Shown piece by piece: positions 24,445-36,725 of a DNA stretch of 64,000 bases (positions within the stretch are counted from its first letter, which is position 1; the number at the start of each line of letters is the position of its first letter). Where the stretch lies: contig NC_083388.1 in NCBI RefSeq assembly GCF_031755915.1, positions 24,145,501 to 24,209,500 of the forward strand. Reading direction: 5' to 3'. The position numbers and the translations under genes are program-made. This stretch comes from Ziziphus jujuba. Its lineage: Eukaryota > Streptophyta > Magnoliopsida > Rosales > Rhamnaceae. The notes under the pieces are model-generated. The model had not been told where the DNA came from. It saw only the letters and a list, made by a program, of their open reading frames with translations, and ran no database searches.

Positions 24445-25824
24445 TCACTCCCAATCTTCATCACTCAACTGATCGTCTATGTCTTCTTTTGGTGGCCTAA
24501 TCACCAAAACCACAGTCCCTAAACTCTCCTTCACATCCTTTTCCTTCAATGCCGATCCCCTTACAACCTTTAATCCATCATCAACAGCAACCAAATAAAA
24601 ACTACCATCCGCTTCCACCTCCTTTTTACTCCTATCAGCCACCACCAATATAGGCTCCTCCTTGTACCACCTATTTGTTCTCCATGGCAATGCCCTGGCA
24701 TCAACAAATGATACCACCACTCCTCCTTTTTCTAATCCCACCACCGGTTCCCACCCGGGCAAGACAACCCACCTCGTCCATCCTTTCTCTGCCAACACCA
24801 CACCGAATTCCCCTTCATTCCTACACTCCCATGGAGCTTCCAAAACCTCTTTCTCTCTTTCCTCTGCTCTACAAACAGGTAGAACCACGACTGAGCTCGC
24901 CTCAGCCACCTCACCAATCATCATCCTCACTACCGGAACCCGAACCCCTTCCTCGACATTCCCTTCCACTCCATCTTTAGCCTCACCCCCTCTCTCCAGT
25001 TCCCGTAAAACTCTACTCTTTGCCTTCTCACTCTCAGCGACTTCCAGAGCCTGCTCTAAAGCCGCAGTCCTCTGTTCCGAAGGGTTTTTGTGCTCTCTAC
25101 TCTGCCTACAAAACATGAAAGAGAGACAATCACCTGGAAGTGCATAATCAAAGCTCTTCCAACCTCTATCCCCACGTCTACGAGGGAAATCCTTCATCGC
25201 TCGAGCAAGGTCCTGAGCTCCCTTCGCATCGAGCCGATTCTCAGCAATGTACCGAGCCGCAGCGAAGCGCTGCTGGCCATTCAGCAACCGAATTTCGTAC
25301 AGCAACTCGGCACCGCCCAAGTCAAACGCCGAGACAATTTCTGGGTCGATCTTGGATTGGACTAAGGAATCGCGAACTTTGGCGGCGACGACGAGGCAGT
25401 TCTGCTCGACCCCCGAAATGCCGGTGGCTTCTTCAATGAAAGGAGGGGAAAAGCCTTCCTGTATGAGGGTTGGGATGAGAGGGGCGTAATCGAACCAGAG
25501 GCCGAGACGATTAGCAAGGACCTCGATACGACTTGCCGTATCGAGGTTGCGGAACTGGGAAGGGAGTGGAGATGGAGGTGGTCTGAAGGGCTGGTAGAGG
25601 TTCTGCTGTTGATGTTGTGGGCTTGAGGAAGGAGTTGGGGAAGGATTGAGAGTTGCAGAGATGGGTTTTGGGCTTGGGAGAGGTTTGGAATGGGATATAA
25701 GGAGAGGACGGTGGGCGTTCAGGAAGGAAGAAGATGAGAAGGGCTTGTTGTTGTTGTTGTTGTTGTTGTTGTTGGAGATGAAAGAAGAGGAGGGTTTCAC
25801 AGAGTTTGCTGTGAGAGAAAGCAT
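24445..25824 (-). CDS. RAF1: Rubisco accumulation factor 1, chloroplastic
   Basis: Intronless, 459 residues, usual for plant RAF1. RAF1 is a stromal chaperone that dimerises and clamps Rubisco large-subunit dimers during assembly of the L8 core. Residues 1 to about 60 are Ser/Pro/Asn-rich without acids, a typical transit peptide, followed by a Pro-rich linker to about 90. The alpha-domain helix-turn-helix spans about 93-155 (FRNLDTASRIEVLANRLGLW, then EEATGISGVEQN). The helical part spans about 160-275 (DLGGAELLYEIRLLNGQQR, FPRRRGDRGWKSFDYALPGD). The C-terminal beta-domain (RuBisCO chaperone C) spans about 294-445 (VPVVRMMIGEVAEAS, WTRWVVLPGWEPV), with an acidic tail. The start is the only Met in a good transit-peptide context. 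Residues 18-26 are an Asn run encoded by a (CAA/AAC)n microsatellite, likely length-variable. Overlapping frames on the other strand are shadows. Confidence 0.96.
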   Translation of the reverse strand: MLSLTANSVKPSSSFISNNNNNNNNNKPFSSSSFLNAHRPLLISHSKPLPSPKPISATLNPSPTPSSSPQHQQQNLYQPFRPPPSPLPSQFRNLDTASRIEVLANRLGLWFDYAPLIPTLIQEGFSPPFIEEATGISGVEQNCLVVAAKVRDSLVQSKIDPEIVSAFDLGGAELLYEIRLLNGQQRFAAARYIAENRLDAKGAQDLARAMKDFPRRRGDRGWKSFDYALPGDCLSFMFCRQSREHKNPSEQRTAALEQALEVAESEKAKSRVLRELERGGEAKDGVEGNVEEGVRVPVVRMMIGEVAEASSVVVLPVCRAEEREKEVLEAPWECRNEGEFGVVLAEKGWTRWVVLPGWEPVVGLEKGGVVVSFVDARALPWRTNRWYKEEPILVVADRSKKEVEADGSFYLVAVDDGLKVVRGSALKEKDVKESLGTVVLVIRPPKEDIDDQLSDEDWE

Positions 25825-25928
25825 TTTTGTGTTGGGAAGGTCGAAAATGGAGGACGAGGGAGTTTTTGCTGTGCCTTATCTGTATTTCGCCGGATATTTT
25901 CGTTTTTTTTTTTTGAAGATAATACTTT

Positions 25929-26070
25929 GGGCTTTGGAGTGGGACCGAGATAGTAAGAGAGATAGATAGAAAGTCGTTTGACATTTAATGGGCTACATTT
26001 TAGGCACAGTTAATTCCTATTATGGGTCATTGGCCCAATTAATTTCTATTCGTCTAATTCGGCCCAATGT
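25929..26070 (-). promoter_or_regulatory. RAF1 upstream region with site-II-like elements
   Basis: On the RAF1 strand, TGGGCC occurs at 26066-26061 and 26037-26032, 210-240 bp before the start codon. Plus-strand TGGGCT occurs near 25989, and GGGCTTTGG near 25929. TGGGCY (site II) motifs are common in promoters of housekeeping and organelle-related plant genes. Function is inferred from motif only. Confidence 0.4.
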
Positions 26071-28322
26071 TCAAAAGGGAACAACAAATTTGGGTTTCTT
26101 TTTTTTTTTTTTTTTTTTTGGCCCTTTTTTTTATAATAAGACAAGGAAAAAAAAATAAAATGTAGGTTAAACTATGTAGTTTAAATCTTTTTTACATTAT
26201 CATATGTTTTATTTAATATATATATATTTTTTTTTGTGTGTTTTGGGCGAGGGGCAATAGTGATTAACGAAACTCAGCTCTTCTAACAAAATATAAATTT
26301 ACATTTTGAAAATATTTATATGATCCCAAAAAAACAAATTATAATGTTTTTTTTTTTTTTTTTTTGGGTTAACCCCTAACAACATTATATGTAGTTTGTA
26401 GTTTTTATAGCTTTCTTTTCAAACATATTTTTATTTATATTCAATAAAATCAAATAATTTAATTTATGCTAGTTTCATTTATTTTCAAAGAAAATAAAGC
26501 ATATATATGAAATATAATATATGTGCTGGTTTATTCTATTTTTTAAATAAGATGATTTTGAATATAAAATTTTTTTTATGATAACAATTCAATTCCCAAC
26601 CCCCCATTTTAAGAATATTGGTTCCATCCTTGGTCTTCATCCTCTAGTTACTTACAGAGAGTGTAAGAAATTATTAACTTTCACAGAGTCAATTAATTGA
26701 CCCTCAAAATCATCTTAGTAATTCCAACCAAGCTATTCAGTAATCCCAGACTATAACATTTTATTAAAAGAAAATATTGAAATTTTGTTTAATCCACAGA
26801 ATGTGTTTTTTTTTTTTTTTTTTTCCTTGGTGAATACAAAATAGAAGTATTTTAGTGGGCTGCTTTAAACTTATATGTTTAAAGTGCTACCCTATCAGCT
26901 AGGCTGAGTTTGATTATGGGCTGCTTTCAAATATTCATACTGTTTTTCAGTTCTTCCCTAGCAATGTTTAAAAGCCTAGCACACGGAATCACAAATGACC
27001 AATTCTAAGTAAACTGTGAATCACATCATACGTCGTATTAAGAGAATGTAAGTTTTTGACCAACCCAATTTCGTCTAAATGGTATATCTACATGCATGCA
27101 TATTCAATTAACCCACGGGTTTACGACAACAAGAAATGAAAAAAAATATATTATTTTTATATAGCTTCCAAGCATTGGAAAGTTTGACTTTATCAAAAAA
27201 GAGATACCTTAGGACGGCTGCTCAAATAATAGCTAGAAAATTTAAGTGCCTTGTATAATGTTATTTCTCTCGGACATTATATATATCTTTAAGTACAGTA
27301 TCTAGCTAGTCTTTGATTAAACGTATAAGAACCAAACGTTAACAATTAAATTAAGCCCTCACTTACATCAATATGCATGCATATTCATATCATACAGGAT
27401 TTAACCAAACCAGTCTTAAATTTAACTACATTTTAAAGATCGATCTGCTTAATTTTCAGAAATTTCTTCTTCAAGTCTTCTAGAAATATATGCATGGAGA
27501 GTGAAGACGTTCGAGAGGAGGCAAAATTGGAGTTCTTTATTCCTAACTCTTTGACAAACGCATGTTTAAAACGTGTGAGAATTAACAGTTTTGATTAGTT
27601 CGCTATATGACTTGGCATTATTTGTGGCCGCAAAAAGAAAATCAGACCGGGTCAGAAAGTGAGAGATAATGAAGTACCTTTTGGTTTTGTATTCACGATC
27701 CATCAATCAATACCATATACACAAGATGTATTTGCACTTGGAGGCATGCAGCCAAACCTTTTCGTCTCGTCAAATAATTCATATATCTTTTTTATATTAT
27801 ATATATATATATATATGAAAATATTTATTTTATATATATATATATATATATAGATAGATATGAAAAAGTAAAATCTTTTTATTGTTATAATGTCGAAACC
27901 AAATTAATTTTATTATTACAAGGAAGTTATAACTTCATAAAGATATAATTACAAATTGTTTTGACTTATTTTTAGTAAAAGTAGTATAAGGTAAAGTAAG
28001 CACTATACATTAAAAAATAATTAATAAATTATTAATGGAGCCTATCAACTCCAAGTTATAGACATGCATTAATAAAACAAATAAACGTAGTTTCAATTCA
28101 AAACAACTTTCTTAAACCTTATGTAGCATATCATATACATTGTGCAATATATAGATAATTATTACTATGTGAAAGCAAATTTTTCAATATGAAATTTAAA
28201 AAGTTATAACTTATTATAATATAAAGTTTATTCTTATTCATAACGGATTTAAATTGGGACCATAATATTTTTATGACTAAATAGAAATTATTCCTCAATT
28301 GAATTTCACTATAAAAGGGTCT

Positions 28323-28358
<36 letters not shown>

Positions 28359-31300
28359 ATAGGATAAAATAAAAAGGGAACATATATATATATATATATA
28401 TATAATGAAAGAGATATATAGATTATTTTTATGTATGGTCCTATTTTTTCTTTCTTTTCTTTTTCTCTTTTTTTTCTTTTTGGTTACATTTATTTATTGG
28501 TGATGGTAGAATATATATATATATATATATATATTTAGATTTATATTTTGTGAGGAACAAATTATCCACAACTATCATATCTATATAACTTGAATGATTT
28601 AATAACTGTAAATAATTATTCCTCATAATCCTTTTCTATAATCTCGTCATCATATCAAACCCTTCAAACACCTTTACATGGATATGGTAATTAGGGACTA
28701 TATCTAGCCTTTTGCCATCACCAACAAACAAATCCAGCCAAAAAGGAAAAAGAAAATGGAAATTAAACGAATTAACAGAATAATAATGAAATAAGCTTTT
28801 AGATTATATATTGAGAAAATTAAGAAAAATAATGAAATTTTATGCAAAAACTAATATTGTTCTTTTTTATTTATTTTTCCTACTGTGAAAGAAGGAAAAA
28901 AAAAATAAAGAAGGAAAAAAAAATGATAGAAGAGTAATGATATGTACGTATATATGAGTACGTAAGCTTATATCTTGATGATGATTTCATGTAGCCTTAA
29001 GGGGTAACAAAACGTATTTGCAAATAGTTAAATAATATTTAGCAATTAATTAATTAAACTTCAAAGTTCAAACACTTTTAATCACATGTTCACGTTGAAT
29101 TCAAAAATGAATCATCACAAATACAAAATCGTAGTCCAATCTGCTTTGGGTGTTGGGAACCGGTAATATATTGCCTTAAAAAATTCAAATGTTCCCACTT
29201 AAACATTCTTTCTATTGGCCACGTTGAAAAGTTTGACCAAAAGTAGAAGTTTATATGAAACTTTGAACTTAAAAAAAGAGTTTTCAAATACTTCTGTAAG
29301 TTTGATTGACCAACTGCTGAATAGACACTTCCATCAAATCCTTAATTAGTTTCTCTTTTATCCACACAAAAATCACTACTTAAAAATAATAATAATATGT
29401 ATACATATATATTTGATCATCTTTAATATATATATATATATATATATTGACTAGCTTTTGAAAACACAAGCACTAAATAGATTATAATAAGTAAGTTGCT
29501 TAGGTGGTAAAATGGTATTAATGAATAACAAGGTGGTAGTTAATATTATTATCAATCAGTCAAACGAGAGACTTGGCATGGATTGATCCGAACAAAAGAA
29601 TGAAAGCGACGTACCTTTGGAAACAGGAATGGCTGTAATAAATCCCGGAGTATAAACAGTGTTAGAAATTAAGAAAATAAAAATAATAAATGATTAGAAA
29701 AAGGATCATATTAACCAATTTTTTTGCTACAGTTTTATACAAACCAATTGATCCAATTTTTGTGTACAAGAGTTAAATTTCAATTTTCGATTTCAACAGT
29801 TACTTCTATTAAATATTCAAGATTCTTTGAATTTGGATTGTGTTCTGCGGACAAAAATAATGGAGTGAAAGTAATGTAGTTCAATTAATTTGGCAGAATT
29901 CAACTAATGGTCCCTGCAGCAATCCATTGGTTTTGGATTGACCTCCTTTTCTTTTCTTTACATAGCAACAATCTTTTCTTTGTTTTGCTTTAATTAATTT
30001 ATTGATAGGTTTGATTATTTTTCTTATTTAGCTATATAAACTTTAGTGAAATAAATTGTTAACAGTGATCATTGTCATTTAAGTTATCTTAAAATGATGA
30101 AGCAATATTATAACAAAGGTTGATAAGTTGGGTGAAAGAATAAAATGAATTGGAACATATTGAATGATTCAGAAGGAAAATGGGGTATGGTTAGACCAAA
30201 TGGTAATTCAATATTATGCCTTTTTTTCATTAAAGATGTTCTATATTGGGAATGATATATATATATATATATATAAGTGGAACCACACGAAAGCTAATCC
30301 ACTAAAGCAAATTGAAAACTCTTTATCAGTATATAAAGCTTTGGTCAATTGGTATGTTGCAAACAATAATGCCAATGCTGATGATTGTTTGATTAGTGGG
30401 ATTAACTTAATTCATATATATTAATTACCTAATTGACCCATAAATCAGAGAAAGAAAATTAAAAAGAGACCCTTTTATTTTATTGCATTTGACTAAATTC
30501 AAAGCGCTTTGAAGGAGATTTTGTTTGGCAATAAAAGCTTTAGGCAAACACACACTCATTTGTGTTCAAATTAACTTTATGGCTTATCTTCGTTTAGATA
30601 CAATGCTAAAGCATCATTTGACATATATATTATTATTACCTAATTTGCAAATGTAGAATGCTGCAATTTGCATCCCCGTAATATATATTTATAATGAGCT
30701 TTTTAACAACTGAAAAATATAAGCACGAGGGAAATGAACCTATTTTAAACACGTACATATGGAGGGAATATAAAATAAGAATATATATACTTTCTTTGCC
30801 TTATAGATGAATGAAGCATTATTTCCTTGAGGTTTTGAAAACGAAAATGAAGTAGAGGTCACAAATTAAAGTGCCGATACCTGAATTCGGAACCAATTAA
30901 TAATTTTGTGGATGGGGAAAGAGATTTTAACTTTATAAATGATACATACAGGTTCATGCACATTCCAAAAGAATTAAAACCGGATTTAATTTGGTCAATC
31001 AATCATGAACGCTCTTTTTTGTTTCTCTTTTATGCATTTATTTTTTCTTAATTTTGTTCATATATAAATATTTTATAAATATATATATATATATATATAT
31101 AAATTCATGAATAGCAGAAATTATTGAGTAAGATTAGCCAGATGTTCAATTGGATTGGGACATGAACATTGTTGTGGTTCCATTTTTCTGGTCAAAAATT
31201 TATGTATGGGCCCTGCATATGAGAGCTAAAGGACATGAGATTTTGACTTCTTCCTTTCCCTTTAAACGAGGTAAAGCTATACGACAGAAAAGGAATCATT

Positions 31301-33533
31301 ATTTTACTTTTTACTTACTTATCATTGTTATTGTTACGTTTGCCTCCTAAAAATTTTCACAAGGTCAATAGAGATTGCAATGTTCTTTGAGTACTGCATG
31401 TAAATATATTTTTTTTTTGGTAATTGCTTACTAATATCAATATTTTTTTTGGTAATTGTTCACTAATATCAACATAATATATATATTATGTAATTAAAAA
31501 TGCTATTAAAAAAAAAAAAAAGAAAGCAATGAAAAAAATGCCACTTGATGATAAAGTATCATGCATGGACTTGACTGGATGGGTTCTTAGAACCAAGCTC
31601 ATTGTTAACAAGCACCATGTCCACTACTGTCTATATCAGGCTGTGCTCGTGCAATATTTTTATATAATATAATACCTCACTGCACTAAATTAAGTAAAAA
31701 AATAAAATAAAAATATCGTTGTTTCAATCTTTAATATAAATAGAAAAAACAAATATAACTACGTTTTCCAAGTTGCATGACTTGTTCTATAAATCCAAAG
31801 TACATGGTCTTCGTCTCAAATGGCAAGGATGGCTATGTGTAGACCGTAAAGTGGAAAACCCTAAATGTAGACAAACAAGAGTCAGAGATGACCAACCCTT
31901 AAAGACAAAAAAAAGGTCAGCTGTATCCGTAATTTTAACTTTTTTACTTTTAACTTTTCCAATTTTCATTTTAGAAACATATATATGTATTAAAATATAT
32001 ATATATATATCTGATTTTTTTATTTCAATTTATATATGATTAAAAAGCTTAAAAAAAAAAAAAAAAGCCGCTGCCGATTCGTTTGTCAAAATTAGCAATT
32101 AGTTAATATGAAAATTTATTTTGTGTGACCATCATTGTGAAATCATTTAATTCACTTTTTTTTTTCAATATATTGGCGTTTTTTAATGGATCCAACCCAC
32201 CAACTGTCCAATTATCACCGTTTATTGTTCTATTTTTGGACATTGGACCTGTGTACAATTATGGCAGATCACGATATTTATAGACCACAAATTTTGTCAT
32301 TTAATTAAAAATTTATTATTGGAATAGAAGGATTTGTCCACCAGCAATTTTTTTTTTTTTTTTTATTTTGTTGACCAGCTTCTGATAAACAAAGACGTGA
32401 GATATTTGCTACATAAGAGAAGATGACATTTTTCTTTATTAATTTGTTTTTTTTTTATTTTTTTGGGATCAATTTTTGTTTGTAATATTGTTTTGGTATT
32501 ATTCTTCCTACCTGTCCACAACAAGAACGAGACAAGTTACCATTCCAATTTATTGGGAGAAATTAAATAAAGCCAAACTTTTTCTCTGTCTGATCTCCAC
32601 AATATTCGAAAATTAATCAAGACCAATGTTCATTAACACGAAATCATATTTTGTGATTAATTTAATATCATTTTAACTAGGAACTGCTGTTAAGATTCAG
32701 TAATAAAAAAATATATATTAACCGCTGAATTAAATTCTATTATTTAGGCTAAAACAAAATTAAATTTATAGCTGGCTGGAAAAAAAAAAAAATACTGCGG
32801 CAAATTAATGTATTTGCAGTGCCTCTCCTTTACCTCTCCAATAAAATATATAACCAAAATTACACAGCGAAACATGTATCAAATATTATTATAGAGGCCC
32901 TATAGCCACCGTATGCAATATGCAATGCATGTTTCGCTTTCACACATGACCAATGCAATGTCAACATCATATGACATATGGATGACCATAGTTTCATATG
33001 TACAGCTCTCACCCTATGTATTATATATAAATGCTATTTGCTTATTTACCAAAAATAAAATGCTATTTGCTCTGGAATTATCCAGGCGATATGGTCCAGG
33101 TACTGGGTACCTCGACTTCTTTTTAAGTGCTAAAAGGCATCTATAAAAGTTCAAATGAGGCTAGGTTCCCAGCTATGCTACCTGATGATATTGAAATTGT
33201 TTATCAAAAATATATTTATATATATATATATATATAGCTTTATTATAATGTATGCTAGTTTTGCATCATAAAGGGTGCGGTATCAATTTTTTTCGATAAA
33301 AAATTCAAAAATTCGGTTTATTATTGTCAAAAGTCCGATAGTATCCTCTTTATGGTGTAGGACTAGTGTATTTTTTTAACGAAATTATATATATATATAC
33401 ATATAAATTGATTGTTTGCTATGATCAACAGCTAAAGCATTACTTCATTTGATGGGTGCTATAAGATTATTTGCCACATAGATTTTTAATTTTAAATAAA
33501 ATTAATTATTGTTATGTTACACTAACTATGATA
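26071..33533. other. Long gene-free AT-rich region
   Basis: Seven kilobases with no supportable coding sequence. It holds poly-T runs (26099-26119, 26346-26365, 26805-26824), many (AT)n microsatellites (27799-27852, 28326-28353, 28382-28404, 28511-28534, 29427-29448, 30255-30276, 31079-31101, 31997-32011) and a small tandem duplication at 31410-31470 (TTTTTTTTGGTAATTG...CACTAATATCAA). Short frames here are low-complexity or isolated, with no family resemblance. No tRNA or conserved RNA was recognised. Confidence 0.6.
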
Positions 33534-34279
33534 ATATGACTTATCTTAATTATAATTTATTTAACTATCCAAACTCTTATATATTTATATATAGATGTAC
33601 AGTTAACTCCCTCCATTAATAAATTCAAAACAAATTGCTCACCTCTTGTTTTTCTTTGAGTTGTGTAAGTCTCCATTGGTAATTATAAACAAGATTAGCT
33701 ATAATCCATTGAAAATCTTGCATGTAGGCCCACATAAATTTTATATCTATGAGCTTTTTAATTATGTGAAACCCACACTCTTACATGTACATATTTTAGT
33801 TACTATCATCACCTTTTTTTAAGTGTCCTATAGGATGTTGTACCCATCAACTAATACGAAAAATTACAACTATATAAGTACATAATTTTTATTATATATA
33901 CTTATGATATGATCACCATTTATGAGAGTAAAACAGAGAATTCGATTAATCGTTTGATTAATGGAGCTACCTAATTAAAGAAACCTAACAACCAACCAAT
34001 AACTGTTTGAAGAAGAAGGATTAATGTCATGAGCTTGATAATATTAATGATTTAAATGAAGTACAAGGCTAACTATAACTTGATATGAATAATTAGTTAC
34101 CCTCTTCTTGTTAGGAACAAACTTACATTTTTCTTTTTCCTGGACAAATATAGTAACAACTTACATTGTACATGCACATATAGAATTGAAGTGACAAATT
34201 GTTTATGCCTACAATGTTAAACGGACAAACAAGGCGCTCATGCATGAATAACATATATGAAAATATACAATAAAATATG
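33534..34279. repeat. Tandem duplication upstream of ERF gene, copy A (746 bp)
   Basis: Begins ATATGACTTATCTTAATTAT and runs to ATACAATAAAATATG. The next base starts copy B with the same words. Long identical stretches are shared with 39264-39962, for example AAATTCAAAACAAATTGCTC, ATAAACAAGATTAGCTATAA and CAAGGCTAACTATAACTTGA. Copy A is intact; copy B is interrupted by the CACTA element. Confidence 0.9.
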
Positions 34280-34317
34280 ATATGACTTATCTTAATTATA
34301 ATTTATTTAACAATCCA
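34280..34317. repeat. Tandem duplication copy B, left 38 bp
   Basis: ATATGACTTATCTTAATTAT followed by AATTTATTTAACAATCCA matches the start of copy A at 33534-33572. It ends in CCA, the target site of the CACTA transposon. The rest of copy B resumes at 39264. Confidence 0.9.
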
Positions 34318-34441
34318 CACTATGCGAAAATTGATATTTAGCGACACTCATTTAACGACGCTACAAAACAAACGCATCTGAAAAAACAAAACCGCGACTC
34401 TGATGTTAATGCACTAGTAAAAATTCAATAAATATATAACG

Positions 34442-34797
34442 TGTAACAGTCCAGTCCACCCGCATGAGATATTGTCCGCTTTGGGTCCAGCCCGTACGGG
34501 TTTAAAAGGCCTCTTAAGGGAAAGATATTCACACCTTCTTATAAGGCATGTTTTGTTCCCATTTTCAACCGATGTGGGATCTCACAATCCACCCCCTTTG
34601 GGGCCTAGCATCCTCGCTGGCACACCGATCCGGGTCTAACTCTAATACCAACTGTAATAGTCCAGTCCACCCGCATGAGATATTGTCCACTTTGGATCCA
34701 GTTCGCACGGTTTTAAAAGGCTTCTCAAGGGAAAGGTATTCACACTCTCTTATAAGGCATGCTTCGTTCCCCTTTCCAACTGATGTGGGATCTCACA
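34442..34797 (-). mobile_element. TRIM retrotransposon nested in the CACTA element
   Basis: Two 145-bp LTRs, 34442-34586 and 34653-34797, with ends TGTGAGATCCCACATC...TGTTACA on the minus strand. A 66-bp interior carries a PBS-like TTGGTATTAGAGTT, close to the initiator-Met tRNA site TGGTATCAGAGC. The flanking 5-mers TAACG (34437-34441) and CAACG (34798-34802) match at 4 of 5. Same family as the element at 13123, in which both LTRs are 20 bp longer. Confidence 0.88.
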
Positions 34798-35079
34798 CAA
34801 CGCATCCAAAAACTGTCGATCTCAAAAGATCGCTAAAAACAAAAAACATGCGACACATCTGTTAAGGGTCGCTGAATGTGGGACTGACCAGAGTTGCCAT
34901 TAATACTGCATTTATATTTTATTTGAATTGTATTGTATGTTTAAATGCTACTCATGAAAAATGAATACCAACCACTAATCTATGTTTACATAATAATAAA
35001 ATTTAATTATACAAGGTTGTTGTTCAATTATATAATTTTTCTTGTATAGCTTATTTTTGCAAATCTCTTAAATAATATT

Positions 35080-36365
35080 CTTTTATTTCAACTACAAATA
35101 ACTAGTAAAAATATTATAACAACATAACTGAGCTGTTTTTTTTTTTTTTTAATAGAGGTCACAGGCAATGCACTATTTAGATTGTGCGTCGCCTATTACC
35201 TTCCCTTTACTTTTTAATTTTTTTTTAAGTTCTTTTAAACAATCTAATTTTATTTCAACAACAAATAACCAATAAAAATATTAGAGTAATAAAAATGAGA
35301 TTTTTTTTTTAATATATAGTTAACAGGCGACGCACTATTTAGATTGTGCGTCACCTGTTCACTCCTACCTTTTTCTTTTTCTTTTTTAGTTCTTTTAATC
35401 AATCTAATTTTATTTTAACAACAAATAAGCAGTAAAAATATTAGAGTAACAGAATCGAACTGTTTTTTATTTATTTTTTATTATATATATTACAAACGAC
35501 ATACTAATTAGATTGTGCGTCGCCTGTTCTCTTTCCTTTTTTTTTTTCTAATTTTTGTTATTTTTTTAAACAATTTAATTTTATTTCAATAACAAATAAA
35601 CAGTAAAAATATTAGACCGACAAAAATAAGCTTTTCTTATATATATATATAGTTAATAGACGACGCACTATATAAATTATGCGTCGCCTATTCTCTCCTT
35701 CCTCTTTTTTTTTTTGTTCTTTTAATTAATCTAATTCTAATTCAATAACAAATAACCCATAAAAATATTAGAGCAATATAACTGGGCTTTTTTTTTTTTT
35801 TTTTGTTATATGTGTAACAGGCGACGCACCAATAAGATTGTGCGTCGCTTGTTCTCTCTTCACTTTTTTTTTTGTTAGATCTTTTAATCAATCTAATTTT
35901 ATTTTCATAATAAATAACTAGTAAAATTATTAGTGCGCTAAAACTAAGCTGTTTTTTTTTTTTTTTCATATATAGTTAACAGGCGACACATTATTTAGAT
36001 TATGCGTCACCTGTTATCTCCTTATCTTTTTTTTTTAGTTCTTTTAATCAATCTAATTTTATTTCAACAATAAATAACCAGTAAAAATATTAGAGCACCA
36101 AAACTGAGCTCTTTTCTATATATATATATATAGTTAACAGGCGATGCACTATTTAGATTATGCGTCGTCTGTTCTCTTCTCACCTTTTTTTTTAGTTCTT
36201 TAATCAATCTAATTTTATTTCAACAACAAATAATAAGTAAAAATATTAGAGCACCAAAACTGAGCTTTTTTTTTTTTTATATAGTTTATAGGCAACGCAC
36301 TACTTAAATTGTGCATCGCCTGTTCTCTTTTTTTTAAGTTTTTTTTTTTTAATTCTTTTAAACAT
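35080..36365. repeat. Array of eight about 160-bp units, each with a palindromic hairpin
   Basis: Each unit has an inverted repeat, best preserved as AACAGGCGACGCA, a 12-base loop, then TGCGTCGCCTGTT, followed by a T-rich tract, TTCTTTTAATCAATCTAATT, CAACAAATAACCAGTAAAAA and a second T-rich tract. Hairpin centres are near 35178, 35341, 35505, 35673, 35834, 35995, 36152 and 36303 (spacing 151-168 bp). More isolated hairpins with the same core continue to about 37490. It belongs to the CACTA subterminal repeat system. Confidence 0.9.
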
Positions 36366-36375
36366 GTACAAAAGC

Positions 36376-36725
36376 ATTAAAAAAAAAAATCACATAGGGC
36401 TATGCCAAAAATTGAACCCAGGACCTCACATACGCTCAAGGAATCACCACACCACCAGATCAAATGATTTGGATGTAATAATACAACAAGAACTAGGTAA
36501 TATAGTTTTAGGTGACACATTGCAAATAGATGAAAAGGAGATACATTCTTTAACAAATGCGTCACCTTTCCTTTTTAATGCATCGCCTTTCCTCTTTTCT
36601 TTTTTTTTTTTTAAATTTTTTGTTTAAACATTTAGAAACCCATAAAAAAAAAATCAAAATAGGATCATGACAAGAATTGAACCCAGAACCTTTTACACTC
36701 TCAAGGAATCACCATACTACCAGGC
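36376..36725 (-). repeat. Two tRNA-like (pol III box) modules
   Basis: On the minus strand two related segments (about 36462-36402 and 36728-36668) read GGTGGTGTGGTGATTCCTTG or TGGTAGTATGGTGATTCCTT, then GAGGTCCTGGGTTCAATTTT or AAGGTTCTGGGTTCAATTCT. The GGTTCAAT(T) part resembles a tRNA B box and the TGGTAGTATGG part an A box. They are likely tRNA-derived pieces inside the CACTA element; no complete tRNA fold is present. Confidence 0.4.

Noticed and set aside
24662..25489. Several plus-strand frames of 80-161 residues
   Set aside because: Antisense shadows of RAF1.
35080..36365. CRISPR-like array of palindromic repeats with regular spacing
   Set aside because: The spacing sequences are themselves repeated, the repeats lie inside a CACTA transposon, and the genome is a plant's.
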